A stretch of 64,000 nucleotides of DNA from Peribacillus sp044761985 (lineage in GTDB: Bacteria; Bacillota; Bacilli; Bacillales; DSM-1321). The notes under the pieces were generated by a model. The model did not search any database. It was given only the letters and a program-made list of their open reading frames with translations, and was not told the origin of the DNA. Below, piece by piece: positions 43,329 to 51,160 of this stretch. The first letter of the stretch is position 1. Each line of letters begins with the position of its first letter. Position numbers and translations under genes: made by a program. Location of the stretch: the NCBI RefSeq assembly GCF_044761985.1, contig NZ_JBIWDK010000009.1, positions 65,216 to 129,215 on the forward strand, written 5' to 3'.

Positions 43329-43763
43329 TCAATTCTTATTTAACGTTTCGCGGTTTTTATTGATGATTTCACGGTTTTTGATTATGGCGGTATTTATTTC
43401 TTCAAGCGGTGTTCGGATGACATCTTGTTCATTTTCAAATGGTGTGAGATTAGATTGATCTTTCAATAATATATCAATGGTATCGCGTAACTGAAGCATT
43501 GATATATTGAATTTTTCCGAAACGCCTTGTAGGGCTTTATGTATTTCAGGGTTCTGGATAGAAGAAACAACCTTTCCGGAATCAGAGTTCAATAATATAT
43601 CCTCCTCTAAAGCTTGATGTGAATATACATAGCTTATTATTGAGATATGGTAATTATACATGGAAGACATGTTTTTTTCATGGGGAATTAAACTCAATTT
43701 GGATTTCATGCAGAATAAAATATTATAGGAGGATATTATTAGACCAGCTGCTAATTTCATCAA
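43329..43763 (-). CDS. Hypothetical protein, reverse strand
   Basis: A frame of up to 144 codons on the reverse strand. The C-terminal 100 residues look like a real helical, polar protein (ALEEDILLNSDSGKVVSSIQ, SMLQLRDTIDILLKDQSN, INTAIIKNREIINKNRETL). I do not recognise a family. No candidate start (43763 or internal ATGs) has a good ribosome site, so the true N-terminus is uncertain and the gene could be truncated at its 5' end. Sharing a bidirectional terminator with its neighbour supports it being transcribed. Confidence 0.5.
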   Translation of the reverse strand: MMKLAAGLIISSYNILFCMKSKLSLIPHEKNMSSMYNYHISIISYVYSHQALEEDILLNSDSGKVVSSIQNPEIHKALQGVSEKFNISMLQLRDTIDILLKDQSNLTPFENEQDVIRTPLEEINTAIIKNREIINKNRETLNKN

Positions 43764-43907
43764 GAGGGTGTGAAAGGGATGAGATCCTCTCTTGAGTGAG
43801 TAACGGGAAGGCGTCGCTATATAGATCTGATTTCGATAATGGTAAATAAAGTAAATTAAAAGTATAATGAAAAAGTGAGTTTGTGTTTTGATGAAGGAGG
43901 CGTAGCG

Positions 43908-44186
43908 ATGGAAAAGGATGAAAGCTATTTGAAAGCAAAAAAAAGGGTGGAGAAATTAAAGGGTTTTTATATCCATTTAATCGTTTACATCTTGGTGAAT
44001 CTTTTGCTTATAATGATAAACTTATTGACCGACGCTAGTTATTTGTGGTTTCTCTATCCCCTTGGCGGCTGGGGAATCGGAATCCTTATACATGGTTTAA
44101 CAACGTTTGCGAGCGGGAACTTCGGGTCGCAATGGGAAGAAAGAAAAATTAAAGAATATATGAAAAAAGATAATAAGGACCTTTAA
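43908..44186 (+). CDS. 2TM-domain membrane protein
   Basis: This 92-residue protein has the layout of the 2TM domain family: a charged amphipathic N-terminus (SYLKAKKRVEKLKGFYIHLI), two membrane helices (about 22-43 and 49-70), and a polar tail with FGSQWEERKIKEYMKK. In other proteins this domain is fused to sensor kinases or LytTR regulators; alone its function is unknown. The ATG at 43908 has AAGGAGG 7 bases upstream; the earlier ATG-like start at 43875 has none. Confidence 0.82.
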   Translation: MEKDESYLKAKKRVEKLKGFYIHLIVYILVNLLLIMINLLTDASYLWFLYPLGGWGIGILIHGLTTFASGNFGSQWEERKIKEYMKKDNKDL

Positions 44187-44350
44187 TAAATACTTGTAAC
44201 TAAGGAGGCTATATTGGCTTCTTTATTTAATTTGGCTCGATAATAAAAGTTGAAACTTTGACTTTATCAAGATTTTGGACCATTTGTCTTTTGAATATAG
44301 TAAAATGGAGGCTAAGAGCTTAATAAATAATCATTTTATAGGAGTTGCTC

Positions 44351-44530
44351 ATGAAACAGTTTGGTTGGTTTGTAACGGGAATCGGGGTTTTGATCGCATT
44401 GTTTGCCCTGCTTTATCCCTTGAATGTTATCAGTAAAACAGTTTGCATATATTTACTGCTCGGAGGATCGGGTCTTATGTTCGTTGGATCTATGTTTAGG
44501 GCCTTTTCCCTTCTTAAGAGAAGCGAATAA
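44351..44530 (+). CDS. Small two-helix membrane protein
   Basis: The 59-residue protein begins MKQFGWFVTGIGVLIALFALL. It has two hydrophobic helices (about 5-22 and 29-48) and a basic C-terminus (AFSLLKRSE), suggesting both ends face the cytoplasm. The ATG at 44351 follows a TAGGAG site; the TTG at 44345 is too near that site. I do not recognise a family. It lies between two other small membrane-protein genes. Confidence 0.65.
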   Translation: MKQFGWFVTGIGVLIALFALLYPLNVISKTVCIYLLLGGSGLMFVGSMFRAFSLLKRSE

Positions 44531-44637
44531 TGACCGGTTGGGTTGATATAGTAGGGTGACTCTATGTACAATTGAGGAGTCTCCTAAATATCAGCCTTTT
44601 TTTAGGGGAGATTTTTGAAAAAATAAGGTGATGAAAA

Positions 44638-44997
44638 ATGGACAAGAACCAATTGAAATATGCACAACAGCATTTGGCCAATGAACGAACTTTTTTGGCG
44701 TGGATCCGAACTGTGATTGCAATTGTGGGGGTGGGTTTTCTAACAACAAGTTTGCATTTTACGATAGGTGTGTACCGAGATGCCCGAATCGATTTGATCA
44801 GTATCGTGCTTGGGATGTTCACCTGCTTTTTGGGTCTAGTGATCACCATATTGGCAACGGTGAGTTATCTTCAGAAGAAGAAGCAAATTAATGAGGAGAC
44901 CTTCAAGCCTTCCTCGGCCCAAGTCATTCTCATTGCGGTCTTTATGCTCATCTTGCTATTGATGGTCATTTTATATTTTCTTTTTATCAAACTATAA
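44638..44997 (+). CDS. DUF202 membrane protein (YidH-like)
   Basis: The 119-residue protein matches the DUF202 pattern: an N-terminal QQHLANERTFLAWIRTVIAIVGVGF segment, with the typical NERTFLAWIRT motif, followed by three membrane helices (about 22-40, 55-77 and 96-117). Members include bacterial YidH and the yeast Vtc1-type membrane segment. Function in Bacillus is unknown. An AAGGTGATG site lies before the ATG, and a terminator follows. Confidence 0.85.
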   Translation: MDKNQLKYAQQHLANERTFLAWIRTVIAIVGVGFLTTSLHFTIGVYRDARIDLISIVLGMFTCFLGLVITILATVSYLQKKKQINEETFKPSSAQVILIAVFMLILLLMVILYFLFIKL

Positions 44998-45003
44998 CCA
45001 TTT

Positions 45004-45028
45004 GTCCTATTTGTTAGGGCTTTTTTTT
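45004..45028 (+). terminator. Terminator of the DUF202 gene
   Basis: GTCCTA pairs with TAGGGC (one G:U) over 5 bases, followed by eight T residues. Confidence 0.75.
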
Positions 45029-45239
45029 ATGGGGTGTTGCTGGTTATTTTCTTTACGTGATAACGGAAGTTGGCTAAATAAAAGAAATAAGAAAACTTTT
45101 TTCTGTTTACAATCCTCTAGTATAGGTTAGAAGTAAGGGGAGGGCTCACTCAGATTTATAAAGTCTATGTGAATTCCAATTATTTGTTTAGTAACCAGAT
45201 TATGATATATGATAAGGGGTATAAAAGGAGGTCATCAAG

Positions 45240-45515
45240 ATGGTAGATATCCAAAAAGGTGAAGGGTCATTTTTTGTCAAGGACTCTGGTGAAAAGCTAG
45301 CTGAAATTACGTTCTTTAAATCAGGTGATCACGAAATCACGGTGGATCATACGGTTGTATCCGACAAACTACGCGGACAGAAGGTTGGGAATGCGCTTGT
45401 TGAAAAAGTGATTGAACTAGCGCGTAATGAAAATCTTAAAATCGTTCCGGAATGTACATTCGTTCAAAAGCAATTTGAAAAAAATGAAGCATATGAAGAT
45501 GTATTGGCTAAGTAA
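45240..45515 (+). CDS. YjdJ-type GNAT domain protein
   Basis: The 91-residue protein is a minimal GNAT-like acetyltransferase of the YjdJ/Gtt1 class. It shows LAEITFFKSGDHEITVDHTVVSDKLRGQKVGNALVEKVIELARNE, containing the acetyl-CoA loop RGQKVGNAL, and ends with PECTFVQKQFEKNEAYEDVL, which holds the conserved Cys region. An AAAGGAGG site precedes the ATG. The substrate is unknown. A very stable hairpin follows it. Confidence 0.85.
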   Translation: MVDIQKGEGSFFVKDSGEKLAEITFFKSGDHEITVDHTVVSDKLRGQKVGNALVEKVIELARNENLKIVPECTFVQKQFEKNEAYEDVLAK

Positions 45516-45522
45516 CGATATA

Positions 45523-45580
45523 GGGCTGGACTCTAGGAAAAGGAATGGATTACCATTCCTTTTCCTAGAGTCCAGCCTTT
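45523..45580 (+). terminator. 25-bp perfect hairpin with T tail
   Basis: The arms at 45523-45547 and 45552-45576 are perfect reverse complements over 25 bases (outer part GGCTGGACTCTAGG/CCTAGAGTCCAGCC) with a 4-base loop ATTA, followed by TTTT. It can terminate the YjdJ-type gene, but the stem is about twice the usual length. Confidence 0.75.
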
Positions 45581-45808
45581 TCCCTTTGTTTTTTATAAAG
45601 TGTCTGGGGGAGGGTGCCAAGGGGACACCGCTTCTTGTAATTACCAATAAAATGCAGAAACACCCTTTCAAAATAAACATCGGTTGCAGGCAAATTGGAT
45701 GTTTGGTATGAATATGGAATGCATTATGCTTTAGTTTGTATTTTTTTTCATTATTTTCAAACTAAAAAAATATTTTTTTAAAATGTGAAAATAGGATAAT
45801 GGTAGGGA

Positions 45809-45822
45809 TGAAAGCGCATACA
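45809..45822. promoter_or_regulatory. Candidate cre site (CcpA) of the ilv-leu operon
   Basis: TGAAAGCGCATACA, with the preceding A, satisfies the degenerate cre consensus WTGNAANCGNWNNCW completely. It is centred about 90 bases before the expected transcription start. This matches the arrangement by which CcpA activates ilv-leu in B. subtilis. Confidence 0.7.
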
Positions 45823-45840
45823 ATAAAACTTATAATTTAG

Positions 45841-45855
45841 AATTGTCTAAAAATT
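45841..45855. promoter_or_regulatory. Candidate CodY box of the ilv-leu operon
   Basis: AATTGTCTAAAAATT matches the CodY consensus AATTTTCWGAAAATT at 13 of 15 positions and lies 13 bases before the -35 box. Confidence 0.7.
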
Positions 45856-45868
45856 CATTAAATACCTG

Positions 45869-45897
45869 TTGACTACACTCCAAAATGCGAGTAAGAT
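45869..45897 (+). promoter_or_regulatory. Sigma-A promoter of the ilv-leu operon
   Basis: TTGACT at 45869-45874, a 17-base spacer, and TAAGAT at 45892-45897. The transcription start is expected near 45904. Confidence 0.8.
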
Positions 45898-45903
45898 AAT
45901 CTC

Positions 45904-46254
45904 AAATACAAGACATCAAACATTAGCGTTTCAAAAAAATATGAATAATGAGAAAACATTGAAAAGGATAAGTAGTCTTTTTTCAAGACATTCACAGAGA
46001 GCCGGGTTGCTGAGAACCGGTATTGTCCCAAAAGATGAACTCACCTTGGAGTTTCAGCTTGAACGTTATACTAGTAGGGCTGAACGGGTGCGTACCAGTA
46101 CCCGTTACCAAAACAGAGAATAGTTGTATACTATTCAAAGTGCGCATGGAAGTTCATGCGAAAAAGGGTGGTACCGTGGAGCGGCTGATTAAGTCTTTTC
46201 ACCCCTTTAACTTGCTAAGTGCAAGTACATTTGGGGTGAAAAGGCTTTTTTGTA
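45904..46254 (+). promoter_or_regulatory. T-box riboswitch leader, leucine-specific
   Basis: AAGGGTGGTACCGTG at 46164-46178 is the T-box sequence. The putative specifier codon is CTC (Leu) at 46040-46042 in the context GAACTCACC, like the B. subtilis ilv-leu leader. The terminator (46191-46251) pairs TCTTTTCACCCC with GGGGTGAAAAGG, with a nested small stem ACTTG/CAAGT, and ends in six T residues. Uncharged tRNA-Leu should allow read-through into ilvB. Confidence 0.93.
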
Positions 46255-46315
46255 TGCCTAAAAATCCGAATATTTTGAATTTAATCGAGTGAGAAAGCGG
46301 AGGAGGTCTTTACGA

Positions 46316-48031
46316 ATGACACAAAAAGCAGTAGTGGCTGATCGAAAAAGTGGAAAGACACATTATAGTGGTGCCGAATTTTTGATGGAAGCATTGAAAA
46401 AGGAAAATGTTGAAGTCATCTTTGGGTACCCTGGTGGTTCTGTATTGCCGATATATGACAAGCTTTATAGTTCAAAGCTTTTTCATATCTTGACACGACA
46501 TGAGCAGGGTGCAATCCACGCAGCAGAAGGGTACGCCAGGATTACTGGCAAACCGGGAGTGGTCATTGTAACGTCCGGTCCTGGAGCAACGAACATTGTA
46601 ACCGGCCTAGCGGACGCAATGATTGATTCTCTTCCACTTGTTGTTATTTCGGGTCAGGTAGCTACTAGCGTAATTGGTTCGGATGCCTTTCAGGAGGCAG
46701 ATGTACTCGGGATTACAACCCCAATTACAAAACATAACTATCAAGTGAGAAAGCCGGAAGACCTCCCACGTATCATCAAAGAAGCATTTTATATCGCTTC
46801 AAGCGGACGACCGGGACCTGTTTTAATAGATATTCCTAAAGACATGGCAATCTTGGAAGGGGTAGCGACGGAAGAGGATCCAGTGATGGACCTGCCAGGC
46901 TATCAGCCAACGACAAAGCCGAATTACTTACAAATAAGAAAGCTTGTTGAAGCGGTAAGTGGTGCGAAAAGGCCCGTCATCCTTGCTGGAGCAGGTGTCC
47001 TTCATGCAAAGGCATCTCATCTCTTGAAGGAATATGCCGAACAACAAGGCATACCAGTAGTTCACACCCTCCTTGGCCTTGGTGGTTTCCCAGCCGAGCA
47101 TCCGCAATTTATTGGAATGGGTGGCATGCATGGTAGTTTTGCGGCAAACATGGCGTTATCGAAATGTGATCTGTTGATTAATGTGGGGGCAAGGTTCGAT
47201 GATCGCTTGACCGGAAACTTAGCCAAATTTGCACAATATGCAACTGTTGCCCATATCGATATTGATCCAGCGGAAATCGGAAAGAATGTACCAACCAAGA
47301 TTCCTGTAGTCGGCAGCGCAAAAGAAGCTTTAACGGAGTTGATTGCCCAAAGTGGTAAAAAGCCTGACATTACGGAATGGACTGAACAGTTGAATGAGTG
47401 GAATGCAGAATTCCCATTACGTTATACCCAAGAAGAAGGGGTGCTGAAACCTCAACGTGTCATTCAAATGCTCCATGAAAAAACGAAGGGGGAAGCCATT
47501 GTCACGACGGATGTTGGTCAGCATCAAATGTGGGCGGCCCAGTACTATCCATTTAACAAGCCTAATTCATGGGTCACATCCGGTGGCCTGGGTACGATGG
47601 GCTTTGGCTTACCGTCCGCACTTGGAGCACAAATGGCCAATCCAAAAGCGACAGTTCTTTCGATATCTGGCGATGGTGGTTTTCAGATGTGCCTTCAAGA
47701 ACTTTCGGTCATTGCGGAAATGAATCTGCCGATTAAGATCATCATCATTAATAACGGTGCGCTTGGAATGGTAAGGCAATGGCAGGAACTCTTCCATGAC
47801 AATCGCTTTTCACACAGTGTTTTCCAGTCTCAACCCAATTTCGTTAAATTGGCTGAAGCATATGGAATTCCAGGGTTTAAAGCGACTACCGAGGAAGAAG
47901 CCAATGCATGCCTCGATGAAGCATTCACGATAGATGGACCGGTTTTGATCGATTTCCGTGTCAAACAAATGGAAAATGTCTTTCCGATGGTAGCATCAGG
48001 AAAAGGGCTGGATGAAATGGAAGGAGTTTAA
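46316..48031 (+). CDS. ilvB: Acetolactate synthase large subunit
   Basis: The 571-residue ThDP-dependent enzyme condenses pyruvate, or pyruvate with 2-oxobutyrate, in valine/leucine and isoleucine synthesis. The active-site glutamate is in YPGGSVLPIYD ... TRHEQGAIHAAEGYAR. The ThDP-binding motif GDGGFQMCLQELSVIAEMNLPIKIIIINN lies near residue 445, starting GDGG. FAD-binding middle-domain elements (GMHGSFAANMAL, GARFDDRLTGNL) are present. The ATG at 46316 has AGGAGGT 8 bases upstream; the frame is open further upstream. ilvN starts 3 bases after the stop. Confidence 0.95.
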   Translation: MTQKAVVADRKSGKTHYSGAEFLMEALKKENVEVIFGYPGGSVLPIYDKLYSSKLFHILTRHEQGAIHAAEGYARITGKPGVVIVTSGPGATNIVTGLADAMIDSLPLVVISGQVATSVIGSDAFQEADVLGITTPITKHNYQVRKPEDLPRIIKEAFYIASSGRPGPVLIDIPKDMAILEGVATEEDPVMDLPGYQPTTKPNYLQIRKLVEAVSGAKRPVILAGAGVLHAKASHLLKEYAEQQGIPVVHTLLGLGGFPAEHPQFIGMGGMHGSFAANMALSKCDLLINVGARFDDRLTGNLAKFAQYATVAHIDIDPAEIGKNVPTKIPVVGSAKEALTELIAQSGKKPDITEWTEQLNEWNAEFPLRYTQEEGVLKPQRVIQMLHEKTKGEAIVTTDVGQHQMWAAQYYPFNKPNSWVTSGGLGTMGFGLPSALGAQMANPKATVLSISGDGGFQMCLQELSVIAEMNLPIKIIIINNGALGMVRQWQELFHDNRFSHSVFQSQPNFVKLAEAYGIPGFKATTEEEANACLDEAFTIDGPVLIDFRVKQMENVFPMVASGKGLDEMEGV

Positions 48032-48034
48032 GCA

Positions 48035-48547
48035 ATGAGGGGAATTCTTAGCCTTACCGTGAACAATAGACCAGGCGTCCTTAACCGGATCACGAACCTG
48101 TTCACGAAAAGGAATTATAACATTGAAAGCATGACAGTCGGGCAATCCGAGCAGGAGGGCATTTCAAGGATGACCTTCGTGGTCGATGTTGATGACGAAA
48201 CGGTCATTGAGCAAATCACAAAGCAATTAAATAAGCAGATAGAAGTGCTTAAAGTGATTGATATCACGAATCAATCGATTGTAGCCAGGGAACTGGCGCT
48301 CATCAAGATATTGGTGACAAGCCAGACCCGACCTGAAATCTATTCGGTAATTGAGCCTTTCCGGGCCTCTGTTATAGATGTAAGTAAAGATAGCCTGACG
48401 GTTCAAATCACTGGGGAATCAGACAAAATCGAAGCCTTCATTGAACTGATCAAACCGTATGGCATCAAAGAGTTGGCAAGAACCGGGACGGCGGCCTTCC
48501 CTCGCGGAATGCAGTTGTCACATGCAAAAAGCGCAACAATCGTATAA
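48035..48547 (+). CDS. ilvN: Acetolactate synthase small (regulatory) subunit
   Basis: This 170-residue subunit (ilvH in B. subtilis) binds valine for feedback inhibition and stimulates IlvB. The N-terminal ACT domain has ILSLTVNNRPGVLNRITNLFTKRNYNIESMTVG, and the C-terminal ACT-like domain starts around ELALIKILVTSQTRPEIY. Length is typical. It begins 3 bases after ilvB, and ilvC follows 47 bases later. Confidence 0.95.
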   Translation: MRGILSLTVNNRPGVLNRITNLFTKRNYNIESMTVGQSEQEGISRMTFVVDVDDETVIEQITKQLNKQIEVLKVIDITNQSIVARELALIKILVTSQTRPEIYSVIEPFRASVIDVSKDSLTVQITGESDKIEAFIELIKPYGIKELARTGTAAFPRGMQLSHAKSATIV

Positions 48548-48594
48548 AAACAACCAAAAAAAACTATGGATATGAAAAGGGAGATGTATTAATA

Positions 48595-49623
48595 ATGGCA
48601 AAAGTATATTATAACGCAGAAGCAAACGAGAATTTTTTCAACAATAAAAAGGTAGCGGTAATCGGATACGGTTCACAAGGACACGCACATGCTCAAAACT
48701 TACGTGATAGCGGTGTGGATGTAATCATCGGAATCAGAAAAGGTAAATCATTCGATAAAGCTGTAGAAGATGGATTCAATGTATATACAGTTAAAGAAGC
48801 GGCAGAACAAGCAGATGTAATCATGAACCTTTTACCAGATGAAACGCAACCAAAAGTATACCAAGAAGAAATCAAACCTGTGTTGCATGCAGGTCAAGCA
48901 TTAATGTTCGCACACGGATTCAACGTTCACTTTAACCAAATTGTCCCACCAGCCGACGTGGATGTATTATTAGTGGCTCCAAAAGGTCCAGGACATCTTG
49001 TTCGCCGTACATATGAACAAGGTGCAGGGGTACCGGCATTATTCGCAATCTACCAAGATGTGACGGGTGAAGCAAGAGAATTGGCACTTGCTTACGCTAG
49101 AGGAATCGGAGCACTAAGAGCGGGTGGATTGGAAACGACATTCCAAGAAGAAACAGAAACAGATCTTTTTGGAGAACAGGCAGTGCTTTGTGGCGGATTG
49201 ACTTCCCTTGTAAAAGCTGGGTTTGAAACATTGACGGAAGCTGGATACCAACCGGAAGTTGCATACTTCGAGTGTTTACATGAATTGAAATTAATCATCG
49301 ACCTTATGTATGAAGGCGGTATGGAAAATATGCGTTATTCCATCTCTGATACGGCTCAATGGGGAGATTTCGTTTCAGGACCACGCGTTGTGACAGAGAC
49401 GACAAAAGAAGCGATGAAAGCCATTTTAAAAGACATCCAAGACGGGGAATTCGCAAAAGGATGGATCCTAGAAAACCAAGCGAATCGTCCAGTCTTCAAT
49501 GCTATCAATAACCGTGAAAACAAACACCAAATCGAAGTGGTAGGTCGTGAATTAAGAAAAATGATGCCATTCGTCAAACCTCAACAAACAGAGAAAGAAG
49601 TGGTAGCCGTTGCGAAAAATTAA
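48595..49623 (+). CDS. ilvC: Ketol-acid reductoisomerase
   Basis: This 342-residue class I enzyme isomerises and reduces acetolactate with NADPH and Mg. The Rossmann motif is VAVIGYGSQGHAHAQNLRDSG near residue 20, and the following basic residues in IGIRKGKSF suggest NADPH. Mg and active-site residues lie in ETETDLFGEQAVLCGG and LYEGGMENMRYSISDTA-type segments (KLIIDLMYEGG). An AGGGAG site precedes the ATG. The leuA start lies inside its last codons, 14 bases overlapping, so leuA translation is coupled to ilvC. Confidence 0.96.
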   Translation: MAKVYYNAEANENFFNNKKVAVIGYGSQGHAHAQNLRDSGVDVIIGIRKGKSFDKAVEDGFNVYTVKEAAEQADVIMNLLPDETQPKVYQEEIKPVLHAGQALMFAHGFNVHFNQIVPPADVDVLLVAPKGPGHLVRRTYEQGAGVPALFAIYQDVTGEARELALAYARGIGALRAGGLETTFQEETETDLFGEQAVLCGGLTSLVKAGFETLTEAGYQPEVAYFECLHELKLIIDLMYEGGMENMRYSISDTAQWGDFVSGPRVVTETTKEAMKAILKDIQDGEFAKGWILENQANRPVFNAINNRENKHQIEVVGRELRKMMPFVKPQQTEKEVVAVAKN

Positions 49624-51145
49624 TATTTTTGAAACAACACTTCGTGATGGGGAGCAATCGGCCGGTGTGAACTTGAATTTTACCGAAAAGCTGGAAATTG
49701 CTTATCAGCTTGAAAGGCTTGGTGTGGATATCATCGAAGCCGGTTTTCCGGCAGCATCCAAAGGGGACTTCAATTCCGTACAGGAAATCGCGCGCAAAAT
49801 CAGAAACAGCTCTGTTACAGGGCTGGCGCGCGCTGTAAAGGGAGACATTGACGCTGCGTGGGACTCATTGAAAGTCGGAGCAGAACCAAGGTTGCATACA
49901 TTCATCGCCACGTCTCCGATCCACCGTCAATACAAGTTGAAAATGTCAAAAGAACAAGTGATTGAAAAATCAGTTGCCATGGTCAAGTATGGGGCAGAGC
50001 GTTTCCCAATCGTACAATGGTCTGCCGAAGATGCCAGTCGAACTGAACTTGACTATCTGGCTGAAATAGTCGAAGCGGTCATTCAGGCGGGGGCGAAGGT
50101 TATCAACATTCCGGATACAGTGGGATATGCCGCCCCGATTGAATACGGAAACATCTTCCGTTACCTACGTGAAAATGTTCCTTCCATCGATAAGGTGAGC
50201 CTATCGGCTCACTGCCATGATGATCTTGGAATGGCAACAGCTAACTCATTGGCTGCCATTGAAGGTGGGGCTACCCAAGTCGAGGGAACGATAAATGGAA
50301 TTGGCGAACGTGCCGGCAATGTGGCCCTTGAAGAAGTGGCGATGGCTCTTTATATCCGAAAAGATTTCTATCAGGCGGAGACGGGTCTTGTCTTGAATGA
50401 AATCAAAAGAGCTAGTGATCTGGTTAGTCGTTTAACGGGAATGCAGGTACCTGCAAATAAAGCCATTATCGGGGCCAATGCCTATGCGCATGAATCCGGG
50501 ATTCACCAAGATGGCATGTTGAAAGAAAAAACGACGTATGAAATTATCTCACCGGATCTGGTCGGTGTGTCTGCCAATTCGCTTGTTCTAGGTAAGCATT
50601 CTGGACGGCATGCTTTCAAAGAGAGATTACAAGAATTGAATTTCTCTGTAACGGATGAAGAAATGAATTCTTTATTTGTCCAGTTCAAAGAATTGGCGGA
50701 TAACAAGAAAACCATGACGGACGAAGATATCGTAGCTCTTGTCCTTGAAGAAAAAGCGACGGATATCAGTTTTTATGACCTGATTTCCTTCCAAATATCT
50801 CATGGTACCCATCAAGTTGCCACGGCAACGGTTACGTTGAAAAAAGGCGATAGTGAAGAAATACAGGAAGCGGCAACGGGTGCTGGTAGTGTTGAGGCCC
50901 TCTATAACACGCTTGAAAGATGTTTGGGTAGTCAAATCAACCTCCAGGATTACAGAATCCAATCTGTGGGAGCTGGGATGGATGCCTTAGCACAAGTTTT
51001 CGTAAAAATCGATTACAACGGTGTGGAAACGAGTGGACGTGGATTGGACCAGGACGTATTGGAAGCCTCGGCAAAAGCTTATTTAAACGCGGTGAACCGT
51101 GTAGTCATCATGAAGGAATTAGAAGAAAAAGCAGTCATGCAGTAG
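49610..51145 (+). CDS. leuA: 2-isopropylmalate synthase
   Basis: The 511-residue enzyme condenses acetyl-CoA and 2-oxoisovalerate, the first committed step of leucine synthesis. The N-terminal TIM barrel begins INIFETTLRDGEQSAGV, with metal/substrate residues in LSAHCHDDLGMATANSLA and GTINGIGERAGNVALEE. The C-terminal LeuA allosteric domain (residues about 390-505) binds leucine and has AATGAGSVEALYNTLERC. A TTG start at 49610 overlaps the end of ilvC; the N-terminus MRKIN is the same as B. subtilis LeuA. No ATG is suitably placed. Confidence 0.94.
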   Translation: MRKINIFETTLRDGEQSAGVNLNFTEKLEIAYQLERLGVDIIEAGFPAASKGDFNSVQEIARKIRNSSVTGLARAVKGDIDAAWDSLKVGAEPRLHTFIATSPIHRQYKLKMSKEQVIEKSVAMVKYGAERFPIVQWSAEDASRTELDYLAEIVEAVIQAGAKVINIPDTVGYAAPIEYGNIFRYLRENVPSIDKVSLSAHCHDDLGMATANSLAAIEGGATQVEGTINGIGERAGNVALEEVAMALYIRKDFYQAETGLVLNEIKRASDLVSRLTGMQVPANKAIIGANAYAHESGIHQDGMLKEKTTYEIISPDLVGVSANSLVLGKHSGRHAFKERLQELNFSVTDEEMNSLFVQFKELADNKKTMTDEDIVALVLEEKATDISFYDLISFQISHGTHQVATATVTLKKGDSEEIQEAATGAGSVEALYNTLERCLGSQINLQDYRIQSVGAGMDALAQVFVKIDYNGVETSGRGLDQDVLEASAKAYLNAVNRVVIMKELEEKAVMQ

Positions 51146-51160
51146 GAAGGGGAGATTTCG

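Noticed and set aside
45188..45222. Sigma-B-like boxes (GTTTAG ... GGGTAT) before the YjdJ-type gene
   Set aside because: The boxes are about 25 bases apart, too far for one promoter.
45417..45711. Frames on both strands over the 25-bp hairpin
   Set aside because: They arise because the hairpin arms read similarly on both strands; no ribosome sites and no protein-like composition.
45869..46292. Short frames in the ilvB leader as leader peptides
   Set aside because: They lie within the T-box structure, lack ribosome sites, and T-box control needs no leader peptide.
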